Assembly (NCBI GenBank): GCA_017621795.1
Contig: JAGASJ010000098.1
Span: 1-64,000, forward strand
Reading direction: 5' to 3'
DNA from: Oscillospiraceae bacterium
Lineage (GTDB): Bacteria > Bacillota > Clostridia > Oscillospirales > Oscillospiraceae
Length of the DNA stretch: 64,000 nucleotides
Below, piece after piece: positions 16,951 to 26,502 of the stretch. A program made the translations under genes and the position numbers. Below the pieces are notes generated by a model. It saw only the letters and a list, made by a program, of their open reading frames with translations. It had not been told where the DNA came from and searched no databases. Numbering within the stretch: the stretch's first letter is position 1; each line of letters begins with the position of its first letter.

Positions 16951-18389
16951 AAAAGACAGGAAGCTTGTTGCTTTTAATGCTGATTTTGATCAGTATGCTG
17001 GCAGGCTGCAAGGATTCTTCGGGAAAGGCACAGACGCTGAATCCTTCTGACTACGAAACCGATGAGAAAATGATCTTGGTTGCGGATATGCCGCCCAGTC
17101 CGTTTATCGCGGATGAGGTAAAGCTTTATAAGGATCTGGGCTTTACCCATTGGATCCTGACGGAGGATCATACGCCGATGGTTTATGAAGGCACACTTCA
17201 CGACAGCTATAAGGAGGCCATCGAGATCCTTACAGAGGAAGGCTTCGAGATCTGGATCCGCAATATGCAAAACGATCCTGATTATTTCCAGCTCTCGGAA
17301 GCAAAGTCCGGCAGCAACTATGGCTATCAATATACGCTGGAGCCCCGGGATATTACCGATGATTTCAGCCAGTTCCCGGCAGTTACCGGCTTTTATATGA
17401 TGGACGAACCCTTCCAGGTCACCAAAACCGATGATCCCTTCACAGAAGATCGGGAGAACCTGCACCCGGCCATTGATCAGCTGGATGCTCTGATTCAGTG
17501 GAAGAATACATATTACCCTGATGCATTCTGGCACGTCAATCACATCGGAAGCGGCTCTTGGGACCACTGGCCGGCAGGCAATACCTATGCCGACTTCATA
17601 AATGCCTATGTGGAAACGGTGCTCAAAAAACTGGAGGGCAATGGCGGAAAAAGCATTTGTATGGACCATTACCCCCTGCCGGATGGCGGCGGCGTGATCA
17701 AAGAGGCGTTTCTCCACGATGTTCTGGTGTTAGCCCACGCCACAAAGAATTACAACGAAACGGTTCCTGAGGAACAGCAGGCCACTATGGGCATCTGTCT
17801 GCAGACCTTCCGTGATGTATCTTTGCGGCTGCGGGATATTACATCCTCCAGCGACGTAACACTGCAGATGTATACCGGTATGGCCTGCGGTGCACGGCTG
17901 TTTGAGTATTTCTGCTACAGAAGTATCGACGGCATCGGCCTGTTCGGAATCATTGATATGACCAGCCAACCCAGAATTTATGATCACATTCAGGAGGCAA
18001 ACGAAAGAGCGCTTCCGTTCCAAAGAATTGTGTGTGCCTTTGATTGGTACGGCACGGCTGTAAACCACGGCAGTCAGAGCGGTATGGAGAATATTTTCGA
18101 GGTCGTGGAAAATATGACCGCGGAAGATACCGGTGTAATGACGGATATCGACAGCCGCTATGATGCCATCGTCGGCTGCTTCAAGCAGGGCGATCAGGAT
18201 GGCTATATGGTGGTCAACTATACAGCGCCGGACCTGAATCTGACCAATGTGGTGACGCTGACCTTCCAGGATTGTGAAAATGTGCTGATCTACACCGAAG
18301 ACGGTGTGCGTCAGCAAAATCTGGTGGATGGCGGGCAGCTTCGTCTGACGCTTGGCTGCGGTGAAGCTGCGTTTGTGATTCCTGTTTGA
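16947..18389 (+). CDS. Lipoprotein, TIM-barrel-like putative glycoside hydrolase (paralogue 1 of 3)
   Basis: This 480-residue protein has a lipoprotein signal (MKKTGSLLLLMLILISMLAGCKD, lipobox L-A-G-C, Cys21), so it is tethered outside the membrane. The body looks like a barrel enzyme: ADMPPSP near residue 46, IWIRNMQNDPDYF, GFYMMDEPF (candidate catalytic Glu after a beta strand), FWHVNHIGSGSWDHW, CMDHYPL (candidate second acid), GICLQTF and MYTGMACGARLFEYFCYRS. A small C-terminal domain has GCFKQGDQDGYMVVNY. The same ordered motifs occur in the C-terminal part of the 1791-residue protein (26503-31878) and in the 447-residue protein (32039-33382). I do not recognise the glycoside hydrolase family. 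It overlaps the rhamnosidase gene by ATGA. Confidence 0.7.
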   Translation: MKKTGSLLLLMLILISMLAGCKDSSGKAQTLNPSDYETDEKMILVADMPPSPFIADEVKLYKDLGFTHWILTEDHTPMVYEGTLHDSYKEAIEILTEEGFEIWIRNMQNDPDYFQLSEAKSGSNYGYQYTLEPRDITDDFSQFPAVTGFYMMDEPFQVTKTDDPFTEDRENLHPAIDQLDALIQWKNTYYPDAFWHVNHIGSGSWDHWPAGNTYADFINAYVETVLKKLEGNGGKSICMDHYPLPDGGGVIKEAFLHDVLVLAHATKNYNETVPEEQQATMGICLQTFRDVSLRLRDITSSSDVTLQMYTGMACGARLFEYFCYRSIDGIGLFGIIDMTSQPRIYDHIQEANERALPFQRIVCAFDWYGTAVNHGSQSGMENIFEVVENMTAEDTGVMTDIDSRYDAIVGCFKQGDQDGYMVVNYTAPDLNLTNVVTLTFQDCENVLIYTEDGVRQQNLVDGGQLRLTLGCGEAAFVIPV

Positions 18390-18406
18390 TGTGGGGAGAA
18401 CGAGAA

Positions 18407-19333
18407 ATGAAACAAAAAACATATCGGCTTACATCGGATGCGGACATCAAGAAAAGTAAGCGCAGATCCAAAATCAATCGCAATGTTTTTATTGCCGTGA
18501 TGATCATTCCGGCGCTTTACGGTATTTTCCGTTACGTTGCGGTGAATATGTATTCCATTTTGCTGGCATTTTCAGACGGTACACCCTTTAAAGACCCCTT
18601 CACCTTCCGTAACTTTAATATGTTTTGGACGGAGATGCAGGGAAACGGCACACTGGCAATGGCACTGACCAACACCCTGCAGTATTTCCTTGTGGGGATC
18701 ATTCAGCAGTTTTTGTGTTATGTGGTGGCCTATTTCCTGTATAAAAAGATCCCCGGTCATAAGGTTTTCCGATTTGCTTTTTATCTGCCCTGTCTGATCG
18801 CACCTGTAATCTCTACAGCGATCTTTATGGAGCTGATTCGGGTAGGCGGCCCCATCTATAAGCTGGCACAAGAATTGTTTGGTATTACCTATAACGATTT
18901 GCTGTCCCGCCCGGAATCGGCGACCCACACCATTATCACTTATATGTTCCTGTCTGGCATCGGCACCAGCTATCTGATCTTCCTGGGCGCGATGAATCGG
19001 ATCCCCAAGGAGATCATTGAAGCCGGTAAGCTGGACGGCTGCTCCACCTGGAGAGAGTTTTGGTCGCTGGTGTTCCCCCTGACCTTCGGTACCTATTCCA
19101 CCTTCTTCCTGATGAGTCTGTGCGGCATTTTCGCGGCCAGCGGCCCCATCCTGTATATGACACAGGGCGGTGCCAACACCACGACCTTAGGCTTCTGGCT
19201 GTTTAGTCAGGTTATGGGTGACTCCTACAATTATCCGGCGGCAGTAGGCCTGGTCTTTACCATGCTGGGTATTCCCATACTGCTGCTGAGCCGACACATC
19301 ATCAATAAAGTGAATCCGGAGGTGACGTACTGA
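18407..19333 (+). CDS. Carbohydrate ABC transporter permease (LplB/UgpA type)
   Basis: This 308-residue CUT1-family permease has six predicted membrane helices, a basic cytoplasmic N-terminus (KKSKRRSKINR) and the permease loop EAGKLDGCSTWREFWSLVFPLT (consensus EAA-x3-G-x9-I-x-LP) that contacts the ATPase. The ATG 18407 lies 7 bases after GGGGAGAA; earlier in-frame starts precede that site. Its stop overlaps the start of the second permease. Together with the next two genes it forms an oligosaccharide importer. No ATPase gene is present in the locus, so a shared MsmK-like ATPase elsewhere is likely (inference from known CUT1 systems). Confidence 0.93.
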   Translation: MKQKTYRLTSDADIKKSKRRSKINRNVFIAVMIIPALYGIFRYVAVNMYSILLAFSDGTPFKDPFTFRNFNMFWTEMQGNGTLAMALTNTLQYFLVGIIQQFLCYVVAYFLYKKIPGHKVFRFAFYLPCLIAPVISTAIFMELIRVGGPIYKLAQELFGITYNDLLSRPESATHTIITYMFLSGIGTSYLIFLGAMNRIPKEIIEAGKLDGCSTWREFWSLVFPLTFGTYSTFFLMSLCGIFAASGPILYMTQGGANTTTLGFWLFSQVMGDSYNYPAAVGLVFTMLGIPILLLSRHIINKVNPEVTY

Positions 19334-20193
19334 TGAGAAAAAATCGCTTGTCTATGCCCAAGGCGGCATGGCTGATCTTTGCATTATGTGCTGTTTACCT
19401 GCTGATTCTGCTGATTCCTTATGTGTATGCGTTTTTCGCCTCTGTTTCCGATTATAAGGAGTATTATTTCAGCATCTTTCCCTTCCCCAAGAACGGCCTG
19501 AAATTTTACAACTACATTGACGCGTGGAACAACCTGAGCTATGAAGGCAACGGTATTCCCCAAATGATCCTGCACAGCCTTTGGTTCGCCGGCGGCGGTG
19601 CGGTGCTGGGCGTAACGCTTTCTACCTTTGGCGCCTATGTTTGCGCGAAGTACAAGTTCTTCGGCAGAAAATTTTTGTACTGGTTTGCCCTGATCACCAT
19701 GATGATCCCGGTCGTGGGCAGTATGCCCAGTACACTCAAGTACGTTTCGGCGTTGGGCGTATACGATTCGCCCTTGTATGTGCTGGCGATGTGCCAAACC
19801 GTTAATGCGGCCTTCATTATTATGTACAGCTGCTTCCAAAGTGTGGATTGGGCGTATGCCGAATCGGCCTTTATTGACGGTGCCGGGCATTTCCGGGTAT
19901 TCTTCAAGATTATGCTGCCCCAGGTTATTTCTCCTATGACAGCACTGATCTTGTCGGACTTCATTTTGTTCTGGGCGGATGTGGAAAGCTCGCTGGTCTA
20001 CTATCCCAATCTGCCCACCCTGTCCACCGGCTTGTATCACTTCCGAAGCGATGTGATCACCGTAGCAGGTATGCAGCGGTATCCGGCATATTTTGCCGCT
20101 ATATTGCTGTGCGTGATTCCCACCGTAACTTTGTTCGCCGTGTTCCAGAAGAAGCTGATGGATATTCAGATGTCCGGCGGAATTAAAGGATAA
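19333..20193 (+). CDS. Carbohydrate ABC transporter permease (LplC/MalG type)
   Basis: This 286-residue second CUT1 permease has six hydrophobic helices. The conserved cytoplasmic loop is AESAFIDGAGHFRVFFKIMLPQV (EAA motif form A-E-S-A-x-I-D-G-A, then P-Q). Its start overlaps the previous stop (TGATG), so translation is coupled. It forms the membrane channel together with the LplB-type permease. Confidence 0.93.
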   Translation: MRKNRLSMPKAAWLIFALCAVYLLILLIPYVYAFFASVSDYKEYYFSIFPFPKNGLKFYNYIDAWNNLSYEGNGIPQMILHSLWFAGGGAVLGVTLSTFGAYVCAKYKFFGRKFLYWFALITMMIPVVGSMPSTLKYVSALGVYDSPLYVLAMCQTVNAAFIIMYSCFQSVDWAYAESAFIDGAGHFRVFFKIMLPQVISPMTALILSDFILFWADVESSLVYYPNLPTLSTGLYHFRSDVITVAGMQRYPAYFAAILLCVIPTVTLFAVFQKKLMDIQMSGGIKG

Positions 20194-20218
20194 ATTTGGA
20201 AAAGGAGTGTATATATTT

Positions 20219-21850
20219 ATGAAAAAATGGCTTTGTTTATTGCTGGCAGTAGTGATGCTGCTGAGCCTGGCGGCTTGCGGCGGCGGTGGCAGCACCGGAA
20301 ACGGCGACAGCGAAGATGACGAAAAATATGCAAACCGCAGCAAAAGATTTACCCTGTGCTACTACGAGGGCGGTTACGGCGCGGATTGGCTTCGTGCTGT
20401 AGTAACAGACTATATGGACAACATCAATCAGGATGTCTATATCAGCCTGAAGAACAGCACCGACAATGCGGTGGCAAGAGAAAAGATCACCACCCAAACC
20501 GGCACCTACGATATGTACTTTATCGAGGTGGATATGTTTAAAAAGTCCGCAGTGCTGGAGGAGCTGTCCGGCCTGCTGGAGATGGAAGTGCCCGGTGAAG
20601 CCGGTGTGAAGGTGAAGGACAAGATCGAGCCCCAGTGGCTTTCCTACTATGAAGAGGACGGCAGCTACTATCAGATGCCTGCCACCAACTTTATGGGCTG
20701 GAACTGGACCTACAACAAGACCCTGCTGGACAGCAAGCTGGGCGAGGGCAACTGGGCGCTTCCCAGAACCACCGAGGAGCTTTTCGCACTGGGCGAAAAG
20801 CTGTTTGAAAAGGATGTATTTCTGACCGCCTTTGCCGGTAAGGATACCACCGGCGGTGCCGATTACCTGCGTTACTGCTACGAGGTATGGTTTGCGCAGA
20901 TGACCGGTATGGAGGGCTACAACAACTACTTTAACTGCCTGTATAACAATAACGGCACCTACGAGCTGGCGAAGGATTACCCCCACAACATTGTGGAGCA
21001 CAGAAATGCCATCGAAAAGACCTATGCCGTTGCCCAAACCCTGTGCCAGGGCCGTAACGGCATGGAGTTTATCCACTCCAAATCGGAAAGCCTGACCTTC
21101 CTGGATGCCCAGTTCCTGCTCAATCAGGGCAGCTTCCGCGGCGCACAGGAGTATCCCATCGCATTTTACTATAACGGCGCATCCGCACAGCAGGAGATGA
21201 CCGACTATGTGAAGGACGGCATCATTCAGCAGCAGGATGTTCGGATGATGAAGATGCCTGTCATCAGCTCCATCATCGAAAGAACGCCCAGCATCAAAGA
21301 CGATGCGACCCTGGCTGCGGTAGTGGATTACGCAGACGGAAAGGGCCAGCTTCCTGAGGGCGTGACCCAGGAGGATGCCGCCATCGTGACTGAGGCACGG
21401 AATATGATGGCTGAGCTGGTTTGCCGTGAGTTTGTGGTGACCAAAAATGCGCAGAACAAAGAAGATATTTTGAATTTTATGGCCTACCTGACCTCCGACA
21501 GAGCGCAGCTGATCGCCGCACAGCACTGCAACGGTCTGCCTGTGCTGAACTATGGCTATGTACCTACTGAGGAAGAGCTGGGCTTTGCCTTCACAGAGTT
21601 TACACAGAGCGTTTACGACATTTTGGACAGCGCTCTGGTGGTGGATATTGCCAAGTTTGACAAGCCCGTGCACCTGGCTGTGGGATTGAGCTGGTATAAG
21701 GATACCTCTGTTAGCGGCGGCACGCTGTCCGGCAACCTCTACATCAAAAACGCACTGACCGCAGATGAGATCTATGAGAGCACCCTGCAGGCATATTCTG
21801 CTACCTGGAAGGATCGGATCGAGCAGTTCCTGGTTCAGCAGGGGCAGTAA
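20219..21850 (+). CDS. Extracellular solute-binding lipoprotein of the sugar ABC transporter
   Basis: This 543-residue lipoprotein has signal MKKWLCLLLAVVMLLSLAACGGGG (lipobox L-A-A-C, Cys20), a Gly/Ser/acidic linker and a two-lobed binding protein of family-1 SBP character. The body shows ARE-KITTQTGTYDMYFIEVDMF and MPATNFMGWNWTYNKTLLD, in the manner of bacterial sugar-binding proteins. Aromatic residues are abundant (WNW, YYQM), consistent with carbohydrate stacking. The ATG 20219 follows AAAGGAG at 11 bases. The alternative GTG at 20207 overlaps that site. It would deliver oligosaccharides to the two preceding permeases. Confidence 0.92.
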   Translation: MKKWLCLLLAVVMLLSLAACGGGGSTGNGDSEDDEKYANRSKRFTLCYYEGGYGADWLRAVVTDYMDNINQDVYISLKNSTDNAVAREKITTQTGTYDMYFIEVDMFKKSAVLEELSGLLEMEVPGEAGVKVKDKIEPQWLSYYEEDGSYYQMPATNFMGWNWTYNKTLLDSKLGEGNWALPRTTEELFALGEKLFEKDVFLTAFAGKDTTGGADYLRYCYEVWFAQMTGMEGYNNYFNCLYNNNGTYELAKDYPHNIVEHRNAIEKTYAVAQTLCQGRNGMEFIHSKSESLTFLDAQFLLNQGSFRGAQEYPIAFYYNGASAQQEMTDYVKDGIIQQQDVRMMKMPVISSIIERTPSIKDDATLAAVVDYADGKGQLPEGVTQEDAAIVTEARNMMAELVCREFVVTKNAQNKEDILNFMAYLTSDRAQLIAAQHCNGLPVLNYGYVPTEEELGFAFTEFTQSVYDILDSALVVDIAKFDKPVHLAVGLSWYKDTSVSGGTLSGNLYIKNALTADEIYESTLQAYSATWKDRIEQFLVQQGQ

Positions 21851-21864
21851 TCTGAGGACTTTTT

Positions 21865-24800
21865 ATGAAAAAATATAAGACATCGGCCATAAAATGGGGG
21901 ATCCTGGTGATTCTGACCGTATGCCTGATGCTGTGCTGTGCTGCCTGCGGCGGATCGGAGAAGATTCGGATCGAGGGCGTTTTGGAGGACGGCGCGGTCA
22001 TTGAGTATACCGGCGAAGCGATCCAGTTTCCCATGGCTTGCGTGGAGGATCAATCGGGGAATATCGTCTCCTATGATGTGCGCTACCAGGTGGTAGACCT
22101 GGCAGACAAAAGCACGGTAGAAGATGAATATGCCACCTTTGATCTGAAAACCGGCGAATATCAGATCAAGTATATTTATGCGAAGGATCAGTCGGTATCC
22201 AAGACGGTGCATTTCTCCGTAAAGGACACCGTCAGTCCCTCTGTGGAATTTTTAGATATCCCCAACGGCCTGTTTTTGCAGAGCATCACCGAGGATACGG
22301 TCAACAAGCTGCCCCTTTACAGCATTGAGGACGCTTCCTCCAATGACGGCATTGATTTGGTCTGCAAGCTGACCTTCAAGGGGGAAGGGGATACGGATTT
22401 CAGAGAGTATCCTTACCGTCAGATCAACAATTCCTATGAAATTACCGAATTTGGCGTCTTCCGCTATGAGCTGACGGCTACCGATATCTACGGCAATCAA
22501 ACTGTAGAGGTGGCCCAGTGGAAGGTGAAGGATCGGCAGTGGATGCCTGCTCAGCTGCCCGGCGAGGACATTTTGGCGGATTATTCCGTCGAAGGCTATT
22601 GTAACCTGGTGGAGGGCGGCGATGCCAATCAGTACTATAAGATCGGCGACGATTATTATGACAGCCATCTGGAGGAGTTCCAGGGCGCCCAGGGCGTTCT
22701 GAAGATAGAACTGTCCTTTAATGAGTCGGCGGGCTATGGTAATAACACCATCCGTCTGCGTCTGCCCCGTACTTTTACCCAAAAGGATCTGCAGGGAAAA
22801 TATTTGGCAGTGCGGATGTATGTAGAGGGCGAGCACATTAAGGAGAGCTTCCTGTTTGCCGGCAACAATGTAGCCTTCCGGCAAGAGGATGCCACCACCA
22901 GAGCCTTCACCACTGCCGTTACCGGCCTGGAGACCGGGGCGTGGAAGACCTACTATTTGGAAGCGGATATGGTGGAGCACATCGGTATGTATCCCAATGC
23001 CACCTACAATCCCAATACCACCTTCTACGAAGGCGGTGACCCTGCCGATTCCATCCAGCTGTGCTTCCACAGAGAGGCAGGATACTTTAACAATATGGTG
23101 CTGTATGTAGACAGCATCTCCATTGCGGATTTCCTGCCGGATACAGAGCTGACCATTTCCGGCACACAGGCAAGCTGGACGAAGGTCGAAGGCGCTGTGG
23201 GTTATCGCATTGACCTGAACGGCACGCAGAGCGTGGTGCAGGAAACCCAGATCCAGCTGCCCGGTGAAAAGGGCTTTGTGCGCGTGACCCCGATGGGTAA
23301 CGGCGTGACCACCCTGGATGCCCAAACCGTAACAGGCGTTTACGGTGTGGACCCCGGTGACAGCCTTGCAAAATTCGACGATCCGCTATACATCGACCTG
23401 TTTACCGATATTTTAAAATTCAGCACGGAAGCAGAGCATAACGGATACCGACCGGTATCTTTAAACGGCACACTGCTGTCAGAAGGCGTGCAGATGGATA
23501 TCGGCACCGGCTCCTGGGGCGTGGTTAGTGGTGTGCGCCTCCTGTTCCCCAAAGCACAGCAGAAGGGAAGCAATACCACCATGGTGCTGAATATGATGCT
23601 GAGCAATGCGGATTATGACCAGATCCGTGTGTACGACTATCAGGGAAAGCCCTTGGGCGTTTTGAAGCTGAACGATGCGGACGCAGGTCAGTTCCGTGAA
23701 TACGAGCTGGACATTTCGGCATACAACGGAAAGCTGGAAGGCGTGCAGCTGATTTTTGGACCCAACGGCAGCTTCACCTCTGTCAGTGGCGGTGTTTCCG
23801 TCACCTTCAAGGAGATCAGCCTGAAAAATACCTACTATCCCATTACCGTAAACGGCCAAAGCCTGATGTGCGCGGGCAACCGCAAGCTGGTTCCCGGCTT
23901 CAGCAATAAGGACCTGGTGCAGTTCACCACGTTCTACAACTTCGGTGTTGGCTACAGTGATACCCCGCTGAGCTTCTCCGGCACAGTGCTGGTGGATGGC
24001 AAGCAGGTAAAGGACAGTGCACTGACTGTAGTGGGCTATCCGAACACTGATACCATCTGCTTCAAAGTGCCCCATAACGGCAAGATCCTGACCATTATGA
24101 AGGGCTCTGTAGTCTACTACGGCGGCATTGCCGTCAAGGTGGAGGATACCTTCAATGCTTACTGGGACGGCAGTAAATGGGTGCGGGTGGCAAATATCCC
24201 GTCTCCCCCTGCCACAGAATATGTAACGGTCAGCGACGGCACCCAAAAGGTTGTAGAAAATAAGGGCGCATTGGAGCCCGGTTATACCGCTGAAGGCGTA
24301 GTGCAGTTTTTGAATGTCTACGATTTCGGCGTTGGCGCAGATGATACACCGCTGCAATTTGAAGGCACGGTGATGCTGGACGGACAGATTTTCCGTTCCC
24401 CGCTGTTTGTGGGTTATCCCAATAATGCCACCATCGCGCTGAAAGCCCCCCATCAGGGCAAGCTGCTTACCATTTTGAAGGATGCTGTGATCTACTACGG
24501 TGATGCGGCCTTTGTGGTCACCGAAACCTTCAATGCCAAGTGGGACGGCAGCAGCTGGAGTGCTGTTTCCGAAGTCCCGCCGATCCCGGAAACCCAATAC
24601 ATCACCTTAAGTGACGGCACGACCAGAGAATTGATGGCGACCGTGACCCTGGTTCCCGGCTTCACAATGGATACCTTGGTGCAATTCCCCGATATTTATG
24701 ATTTTGGCGCACCGGCAGACAGCACACCCATCGGCTTCGAGGGTACAGTTCTGCTGCAGGGCGTCAAGGTAAATGACCCCTCCGTTAACGGCTACTTAAA

Positions 24801-26433
24801 CTCCACCACCATCGGCTTGGAGAAGCTGAATCACAAGGGAAAAGTGGTCACGGTGATGGAAGGCGCAGTTTTCTACAATGATACTGCCGCCGTGCAGGTG
24901 CAGACCACCTTTAACGGGGTATGGGACGGCACTTCCTGGACGGAAGTCAGTGAGATTCCCGAGCCCAGCCTGCCCCAGGAGGGGAGCCTGAGCTTCCAAT
25001 ACCGCTACGGCACGGGCAACCTGATCCAGGTCAATACCAATCTGCCGGCTACCATCCCGGTGGCCAACTTCACCACCGGAGATAACGGCTGCTCCATTGA
25101 TGAAAGCGCAAATCGGTATCAGCAGGTGGGCTGGATCGGTATGGACAATGTGGACGGCGTGATCGTGCTGACCTTCCACTTCAATAACGCCTTCAGCGCA
25201 GGCCAGGATTATTTCCTGCCCGCAGGCGCAGTCTTCGGCTTTACCGATGGCAGCAAGTTCACGCTGGACAAGAATTATACCTTCTCCTATGACGGCACGG
25301 TGTGGACGCTTAGTGAGAGTCAGGAGCCTCCTGTCATCGAGCCCTCCGATCCCGTTGATCCCCCCGCACCGGAGGAAGGCGTGCTGAATCTGCAGTATCG
25401 CTACGGTGCTGCCACTCTGATTCAGGTCAATACCGACCTGCCTGCCACCACCCCCTGTGTCAACTTCCTGGCAACAGACAATGGCTGCAGCATCGACCAG
25501 TCTGCAAACCTGTATCAGCAGGTGGGCTGGATCGGTATGGACAATGTGGATGGCGTGATCGTACTGACCTTCCACTTCAATAGTGCTTTCAGCGCAGGAC
25601 AAACCTACTTCCTGCCTGCAGGCGCCGTCTTCGGTTTCACCGATGGCAGTAAGTTTACGCTTCACAAGGATTATACCTTCACCTTTGACGGTACATCCTG
25701 GACAATGACTGCCACCGAGGAAGAGGAGCCGCCTGTTACCGAGCCCACCTTGCCGGTGCTGAGCTTTACCATGAAGGGCGGCACCAGCAAGATCATTCAG
25801 GTATACACCGACCTGCCGGAAACTACCCCCTGCGCAGACTTTACGGCAGAGGATAATGGGTGCTTGATTGACGAAACCGGCAACGTGCAGGCACTGAAGA
25901 ATATTAAAATGCGGCTCAGCGACGGTCAGATCTACTTTATGATCTGGTTTAACGACGCATTTACCGCCGGTCAAACGTATACTTTGCCCGCGGGCAGCAT
26001 CTTTGGCTTTACCGATGGCAACAAGTACGAGCTGGATAAGAATTACATCTTCACCTACAATGACGGATGGTCCATGGAGGTGACAGAGCCGGAGGAAAAC
26101 ACCCTGTCCCTCCAGCTGCGCTACGGCACGGGCAACCTGATCCAGCTGAACACCAATCTGCCGGAAGAAACACCCTGTGTCAATTTTCTGGTGTCCGATA
26201 ACGGCTGTGTCATTGACGAAAACGCAAACCAGTATCAGCGCATCGGCTGGATCGGGATGGACAAGGCTGACGGCACGGTGATTCTGACACTGCATTTCAA
26301 CGCGGCATTTAAAGCTGCACAAACGTATATCCTGTCTGCAGGCAGCGTCTTCGGTTTTACCGATGGAAACAGCTACGCGCTGGACAAGGATTACACCTTC
26401 ACCTTTGACGGCAGCAGCTGGTCGGTGAATTGA
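21865..26433 (+). CDS. Giant surface lipoprotein with Ig-like, jelly-roll-like and two kinds of tandem repeats
   Basis: This 1522-residue lipoprotein (Cys28, C-A-A-C) is probably anchored on the cell surface. Residues about 30-225 look like two Ig-like domains (xVKDTVSPSVEF, TATDIYGNQTV). Residues about 235-425 and 500-655 look like beta-sandwich, carbohydrate-binding-type domains. Three ~126-residue repeats (type B, from about 660, 786 and 912) share VPGF/VQF, YDFG.., GTV.LxG, GYxN and FNAxWDGSxW. Four ~112-130-residue repeats (type A, from about 1041, 1172, 1296 and 1412) share RYGTGNLIQVNTNLP, NGCSID, GWIGMDNVDG, VLTFHFNxAF, GFTDGSKFTLDKNYTF and FDGTSWT. Type A also occurs in the next protein. 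No catalytic domain is obvious, so glycan binding or display is the best guess. TGAGGA precedes the ATG. Confidence 0.75.
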   Translation: MKKYKTSAIKWGILVILTVCLMLCCAACGGSEKIRIEGVLEDGAVIEYTGEAIQFPMACVEDQSGNIVSYDVRYQVVDLADKSTVEDEYATFDLKTGEYQIKYIYAKDQSVSKTVHFSVKDTVSPSVEFLDIPNGLFLQSITEDTVNKLPLYSIEDASSNDGIDLVCKLTFKGEGDTDFREYPYRQINNSYEITEFGVFRYELTATDIYGNQTVEVAQWKVKDRQWMPAQLPGEDILADYSVEGYCNLVEGGDANQYYKIGDDYYDSHLEEFQGAQGVLKIELSFNESAGYGNNTIRLRLPRTFTQKDLQGKYLAVRMYVEGEHIKESFLFAGNNVAFRQEDATTRAFTTAVTGLETGAWKTYYLEADMVEHIGMYPNATYNPNTTFYEGGDPADSIQLCFHREAGYFNNMVLYVDSISIADFLPDTELTISGTQASWTKVEGAVGYRIDLNGTQSVVQETQIQLPGEKGFVRVTPMGNGVTTLDAQTVTGVYGVDPGDSLAKFDDPLYIDLFTDILKFSTEAEHNGYRPVSLNGTLLSEGVQMDIGTGSWGVVSGVRLLFPKAQQKGSNTTMVLNMMLSNADYDQIRVYDYQGKPLGVLKLNDADAGQFREYELDISAYNGKLEGVQLIFGPNGSFTSVSGGVSVTFKEISLKNTYYPITVNGQSLMCAGNRKLVPGFSNKDLVQFTTFYNFGVGYSDTPLSFSGTVLVDGKQVKDSALTVVGYPNTDTICFKVPHNGKILTIMKGSVVYYGGIAVKVEDTFNAYWDGSKWVRVANIPSPPATEYVTVSDGTQKVVENKGALEPGYTAEGVVQFLNVYDFGVGADDTPLQFEGTVMLDGQIFRSPLFVGYPNNATIALKAPHQGKLLTILKDAVIYYGDAAFVVTETFNAKWDGSSWSAVSEVPPIPETQYITLSDGTTRELMATVTLVPGFTMDTLVQFPDIYDFGAPADSTPIGFEGTVLLQGVKVNDPSVNGYLNSTTIGLEKLNHKGKVVTVMEGAVFYNDTAAVQVQTTFNGVWDGTSWTEVSEIPEPSLPQEGSLSFQYRYGTGNLIQVNTNLPATIPVANFTTGDNGCSIDESANRYQQVGWIGMDNVDGVIVLTFHFNNAFSAGQDYFLPAGAVFGFTDGSKFTLDKNYTFSYDGTVWTLSESQEPPVIEPSDPVDPPAPEEGVLNLQYRYGAATLIQVNTDLPATTPCVNFLATDNGCSIDQSANLYQQVGWIGMDNVDGVIVLTFHFNSAFSAGQTYFLPAGAVFGFTDGSKFTLHKDYTFTFDGTSWTMTATEEEEPPVTEPTLPVLSFTMKGGTSKIIQVYTDLPETTPCADFTAEDNGCLIDETGNVQALKNIKMRLSDGQIYFMIWFNDAFTAGQTYTLPAGSIFGFTDGNKYELDKNYIFTYNDGWSMEVTEPEENTLSLQLRYGTGNLIQLNTNLPEETPCVNFLVSDNGCVIDENANQYQRIGWIGMDKADGTVILTLHFNAAFKAAQTYILSAGSVFGFTDGNSYALDKDYTFTFDGSSWSVN

Positions 26434-26443
26434 GCGTCATTTC

Positions 26444-26475
26444 GGAAAGGCGATGCTTTTTCGTGTCGCCTTTCC
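26444..26475 (+). terminator. Intercistronic hairpin between the two giant genes
   Basis: GGAAAGGCGA (26444-26453) pairs with TCGCCTTTCC (26466-26475). No T-tract follows, so it is more likely an mRNA-processing or partial-termination element than a full terminator. Confidence 0.45.
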
Positions 26476-26502
26476 CTAAAATACAAGAAATGAGGGAACA
26501 CT

